A program made the position numbers and the translations under genes. 64,000 bases of DNA from JAPOXR01 sp965221815 (GTDB lineage: Bacteria; Pseudomonadota; Alphaproteobacteria; Rhodobacterales; Rhodobacteraceae). Of this stretch, positions 60,868-64,000 are shown in pieces (position 1 is the first letter of the stretch; each line of letters opens with the position of its first letter). The stretch is from assembly GCA_965221815.1 (NCBI GenBank), contig OZ244915.1:806001-870000 (forward strand), given 5' to 3'. The notes below the pieces were generated by a model. It made no database searches. It saw nothing but the letters and a program-made list of their open reading frames with translations, and had not been told where the DNA came from.

Positions 60868-61893
60868 ATGACATTTGATGAGCGACGAAAAGGCATCATC
60901 GCGATGCTGCTTGGTGGGGTTGTCTGGGGATTATCCCCTTTATTCTACAAACTTCTCGATCATATCCCGGCAATGGAGGTTGTCTCCCACAGGATTTTGT
61001 TTTCATTTCTGACATTCGCCATATTGCTCGCTTACCAAAAGCGACTTGGTGTGATGTGGCAACAGATGACACGGACCCGGCGTGAATTCGCCCGCACCTT
61101 TTTGGCGGCTTCGATGATTTCGGTGAACTGGTTTGTTTGGGTACTTGCGGTCCAGCTTGGATTGACGACAGAAGCGAGTCTCGGCTACTTTATTTTTCCA
61201 TTATTTGCGGTGGTTCTGGGTATCGTGATTTTCCACGAGAAACTCTCGCCGGTCCAATGGTTGGCCGTCGCCATCGCGGGTGTTGCGGTTCTTGTCTTGA
61301 CGATTGGTCAGGGCACGGCACCTTGGATCGCGCTCATTCTGGCAACGAGTTTTTCAGTTTATGGTGCGATCAAGAAACAATCTCCAACAGGTCCTGTTGT
61401 GTCGGTCTCGGCCGAAGCCATGCTAGTTTCACCGCTTGCTCTGCTGTGGTTAATGGGGACGCATTTGTTGGGTTGGACGGGATTCACGGGACTCAAGGGC
61501 GGCTATTTCGGCGCTGATCTCGGTGATACTCTATTGCTGGCATCCTCAGGTATCATGACTGCCGGCCCACTCATTCTCTTGTCATATGCAATCCGGCGGT
61601 TGCGTTACGCTGAGATCGGACTCTTGCAGTATACCAACCCGACATTGCAGTTTCTGGTCGCTGTTCTCATTTTCATGGAGCCTTTTGGTCCTATTCAGTT
61701 GATCAGCTTTTCCATGATTTGGCTCGCCCTTGCTTTGTATTCAGCTGATCTCTTGCGTCAGGACAGGAGGTTACGAAGCTTAGCGACGGCCTCTTCCGGC
61801 GACTCGGCCAGACTGAACAAGTCCCAGATGTCGGCATCAGCAAAACCTTCGGTAATGACCTTGTCAATTAAGCGTAACAAGGGCTCCCAGTAA
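60868..61893 (+). CDS. rarD: RarD-like EamA-family permease
   Basis: Ten-helix drug/metabolite-type transporter. GIIAMLLGGVVWGLSPLFYK, MEVVSHRILFSFLTFAILLA, VNWFVWVLAVQLGLTTEASL and GYFIFPLFAVVLG are typical of the RarD (chloramphenicol-sensitive) branch. The family ends near residue 296, at LALALYSADLLRQD. Here the frame runs on for about 45 polar residues that lie antisense to the end of the LOG-family gene. Substrate is unknown. The start codon is five bases after the T-run of the sodB terminator. Confidence 0.88.
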   Translation: MTFDERRKGIIAMLLGGVVWGLSPLFYKLLDHIPAMEVVSHRILFSFLTFAILLAYQKRLGVMWQQMTRTRREFARTFLAASMISVNWFVWVLAVQLGLTTEASLGYFIFPLFAVVLGIVIFHEKLSPVQWLAVAIAGVAVLVLTIGQGTAPWIALILATSFSVYGAIKKQSPTGPVVSVSAEAMLVSPLALLWLMGTHLLGWTGFTGLKGGYFGADLGDTLLLASSGIMTAGPLILLSYAIRRLRYAEIGLLQYTNPTLQFLVAVLIFMEPFGPIQLISFSMIWLALALYSADLLRQDRRLRSLATASSGDSARLNKSQMSASAKPSVMTLSIKRNKGSQ

Positions 61894-62303
61894 TGTTCAC
61901 AATTCAGCAGAATGACTGGCTTGTCATGAATGCTGAGTTGTCTCCAGGTGATGATTTCAAAGAATTCATCGAGTGTCCCGAGACCACCGGGGAGAGCAAC
62001 GGCTGCATCTGAATTCATGAACATGACTTTTTTGCGCTCGTGCATGTTTTCTGTAATCACCAGGGAACTCAAATCAGTCTTGGCAACTTCCCGATCAACC
62101 AAATGTTGTGGGATCACACCGAAGACTGTGCCGGAATTGTCATTGGCGGCCTGGGCCGCTTTTCCCATGAGGCCCGTATCGCCCGCACCATAAACGAGTC
62201 TCCAGTTTTCGGCGGCGACCAGCGTGCCAAATTCTTGTGCTGCCTCAATAATGGCAGGATTACGGCCATTGCGTGCACCGCAATAGAGACAGATTGAGTG
62301 CAT
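61758..62303 (-). CDS. LOG-family protein (cytokinin riboside 5'-monophosphate phosphoribohydrolase-like)
   Basis: LOG-family enzymes remove the base from nucleoside 5'-monophosphates. The 181-residue product begins MHSICLYCGARNGRNPAIIE and has the active-site motif VALPGGLGTLDEFFEIITW (PGGxGTxxE). LVYGAGDTGLMGKAAQAAND forms the nucleotide-binding part and MHERKKVMFMNSDA is also typical. Its end overlaps the 3' end of the rarD-like gene by 136 bp, tail to tail. Confidence 0.93.
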   Translation of the reverse strand: MHSICLYCGARNGRNPAIIEAAQEFGTLVAAENWRLVYGAGDTGLMGKAAQAANDNSGTVFGVIPQHLVDREVAKTDLSSLVITENMHERKKVMFMNSDAAVALPGGLGTLDEFFEIITWRQLSIHDKPVILLNCEHYWEPLLRLIDKVITEGFADADIWDLFSLAESPEEAVAKLRNLLS

Positions 62304-62420
62304 GGCTTTGTCTCCAGCTTGTTACAATTTCGTCGCATATGATATACAATCTTTTTGCAATTGAGCATTGATTTCGATCTGGGTTCAATGACCTCGAGGT
62401 GTTTTCAGGATATTTTGTGA

Positions 62421-64000
62421 ATGCCGGATGATCTTTCCGACCGCCAGCCAACACGGGCAATCCTCATTGTTGCGGCCTTCTTTCTGATACTCATGGCCGC
62501 CTATTTTTTTCTTCGTGAACAAACTGCAGAATCGGTGCAGACAGATTTACCACCATCCGCGCCGGCAGCAGGCTCATCCGAGGACGCAGGGCGGCAGCCG
62601 CAAGATTCCACATCACAGGAAGATGTGTCTCCTCAAGATGTTGCAGGTTCGGATGGTGTTGTTCCAGATATCGCTGCACCGGATATGCGTGCTCCGTTAG
62701 ATGTTACTCAAACCGATGGTGTGGCTCAGAAGGGGGGGCAACCGGATGATGTTCCTCCGGACGATTCTCTTCGAGATCATGCTTCTCTGGATAATACTGC
62801 TTCGGATATTGCTGTCCGCGACAGTATCTCTCAGGATGTCGCTCGACCAGAAGATAGGGCTGCGAGTCGGTTGGAAGACACTGAAACTGGGCAATCGCGC
62901 GCTGGTCAGTCGGAGGGGCAGAAACAGGTCCCGGATGTAAACGCACGGCGTCAGACGGGTGCCGACAACGCATCGACGCCGCCAGTTGCCTCGATGCCGG
63001 CGCCATCGGAAGACAGTTCAACACCAGAACAGAACGTCCAACCGGATTCCATGCAGATAAAATCGGTGACAGGATGGGCACACAAAGAGTCTCATGACGA
63101 TGTGTTCGCGCAGGCAGATAAGCTTTTGCAAGAGGCCGAATCGCTGGGTGGAGACATCACGTCCGGGCGTAACAGGGTTCATGACTCATCAGGCCTGGGT
63201 GACAGTGGGTCCAATCAGACTGCCAGTTTACCTGACCGGGCGGACGAGACGGTTCGGAGTCCTTCTGGGACAGTTTTACCGCATGCGGAAAGTCGACTCT
63301 CACAGGTGGATTCAGGCAGAGGTCAGGAGCCGTCATCTGATAAAGTTCAAGTGACACCAGAATTTGACATTGTCCGCGTTGACCCGAACGGTACGGCCGT
63401 CATTTCGGGACGTGCTACGCCAAATTCGACGGTCCAGGTTATTGTCAATGGTGAAGAAAAGTATCGGGTACGCGTTGACGATACCGGTGAGTTCGCGATC
63501 ATTGTTGATTTGGATACCGAGTCCTCTGCATTGGAAATCACTCTCAGGGCCGAAACTGATGATGGCCAAATGATCGTTTCCGAACAATCAGTACTTGTGC
63601 TGCGAACTGATCCCGTACCAACAGCTGGGCTGCCAGAAGACGAGTTGCCTCCCGTTGCTGCTGGCCCGGAGACAATGTCGGCGGAGGGAATTCAACCCAC
63701 GGTTCTGTTGTCATCGTCGGCGGGGGTGAGTCTTCTGCAACAGGAGTTTCCGTTGCTTGATCAGGAGACTCTTGTGGAAACTGTATCCTATGATGAAACC
63801 GGTGAAGCCATTCTTGGCGGACGGGCAAGTAACCTCGACAGTATTGTCAGGATTTATCTCGACAACCAATTTATCAAGGATGCAGATGTTCGTGCCGACA
63901 TGACCTGGTCGACCAGTCTCCGAGAGATCCTTCCCGGGCGGTATGCGCTGCGCATTGATGAAATCAGCAGTCGGGGACAGGTCGTTGGACGAGTCGAGAT
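62421..64000 (+). CDS. membrane-anchored protein with Ig-like repeats, probably LysM-containing (3' end cut by the window)
   Basis: The frame is open from the ATG at 62421 to the window edge (526 codons). An N-terminal membrane helix (AILIVVAAFFLILMAAYFFL) is followed by about 290 residues of acidic low-complexity sequence with loosely repeated DV/DI units, for example VSPQDVAGSDGVVPDI. Then come two beta-sandwich-like repeats: VRVDPNGTAVISGRATPNST with VQVIVNGE, and AILGGRASNLDSIVRIYLDN. Proteins of this build in alphaproteobacteria usually end with a LysM peptidoglycan-binding domain, which would lie outside. That last point is inference. AGGA lies upstream of the start. Confidence 0.8.
   Translation, partial: MPDDLSDRQPTRAILIVAAFFLILMAAYFFLREQTAESVQTDLPPSAPAAGSSEDAGRQPQDSTSQEDVSPQDVAGSDGVVPDIAAPDMRAPLDVTQTDGVAQKGGQPDDVPPDDSLRDHASLDNTASDIAVRDSISQDVARPEDRAASRLEDTETGQSRAGQSEGQKQVPDVNARRQTGADNASTPPVASMPAPSEDSSTPEQNVQPDSMQIKSVTGWAHKESHDDVFAQADKLLQEAESLGGDITSGRNRVHDSSGLGDSGSNQTASLPDRADETVRSPSGTVLPHAESRLSQVDSGRGQEPSSDKVQVTPEFDIVRVDPNGTAVISGRATPNSTVQVIVNGEEKYRVRVDDTGEFAIIVDLDTESSALEITLRAETDDGQMIVSEQSVLVLRTDPVPTAGLPEDELPPVAAGPETMSAEGIQPTVLLSSSAGVSLLQQEFPLLDQETLVETVSYDETGEAILGGRASNLDSIVRIYLDNQFIKDADVRADMTWSTSLREILPGRYALRIDEISSRGQVVGRVE

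Noticed and set aside
1..64000. CRISPR arrays, rRNA and tRNA genes
   Set aside because: I looked for regularly spaced repeats and for tRNA-like TTCGA loops in the gaps and saw none; covariance searches were not possible.

Overview
The window looks like the chromosome of an aerobic, microaerobically adapted alphaproteobacterium. The order nuoA-N, birA, coaX, RNase J is a typical alphaproteobacterial arrangement. So is a tatABC / serS-surE-pcm-M23 peptidase / yajC-secDF neighbourhood, and the cbb3 oxidase cluster ccoNOQP-GHIS fits as well. I cannot name a species. Most of the window is densely packed housekeeping DNA with many 4-bp stop/start overlaps. No rRNA, tRNA or CRISPR array was seen.

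Layout. 1-3.7 kb: 3'-truncated glnE and a bacterioferritin/Bfd pair with an iron-box-like palindrome upstream. 3.8-4.7 kb: debris made of an unknown gene fragment and the end of an IS4-family transposase gene. 4.8-10.2 kb: a probable signalling system in which a receiver-PP2C phosphatase, an RsbW-like kinase, a periplasmic binding protein and a histidine kinase form one overlapping operon, with a convergent STAS antagonist. 10.3-11.1 kb: an N-formylglutamate amidohydrolase-like gene. 11.2-19.0 kb (minus): cbb3 cytochrome oxidase and its assembly genes. 19.1-33.7 kb (plus): all 14 complex I genes. 33.8-37.0 kb: birA, coaX, rnj.

37.1-46.4 kb is an insertion-rich segment. It holds an intact IS66-family element with 8-bp target duplication and an intact ISKra4-family element with 9-bp target duplication. 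These are followed by a DEAD-box helicase, an atypical SDR, an orphan ABC ATPase and an IS110-family transposase with repeats beside it. 46.8-57.3 kb carries protein export (tatABC, yajC, secD, secF), a DUF815 ATPase, and a minus-strand block serS-surE-pcm-M23 lipoprotein-SDR. 57.3-64 kb has a TauE-type permease, a short RNase R-like nuclease, Fe superoxide dismutase, a RarD-like permease overlapping a LOG-family gene tail to tail, and a 3'-truncated membrane-anchored protein.

How it fits together. Complex I and the high-affinity cbb3 oxidase sit back to back and give the two ends of a respiratory chain. Tat, Sec and CcoGHIS serve its export and maturation. The most interesting candidate is the 4.8-10.2 kb module. 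A TorT/TorS-like sensing pair seems to be wired to an RsbU/RsbW/RsbV-type partner switch, with no DNA-binding response regulator in the cluster.
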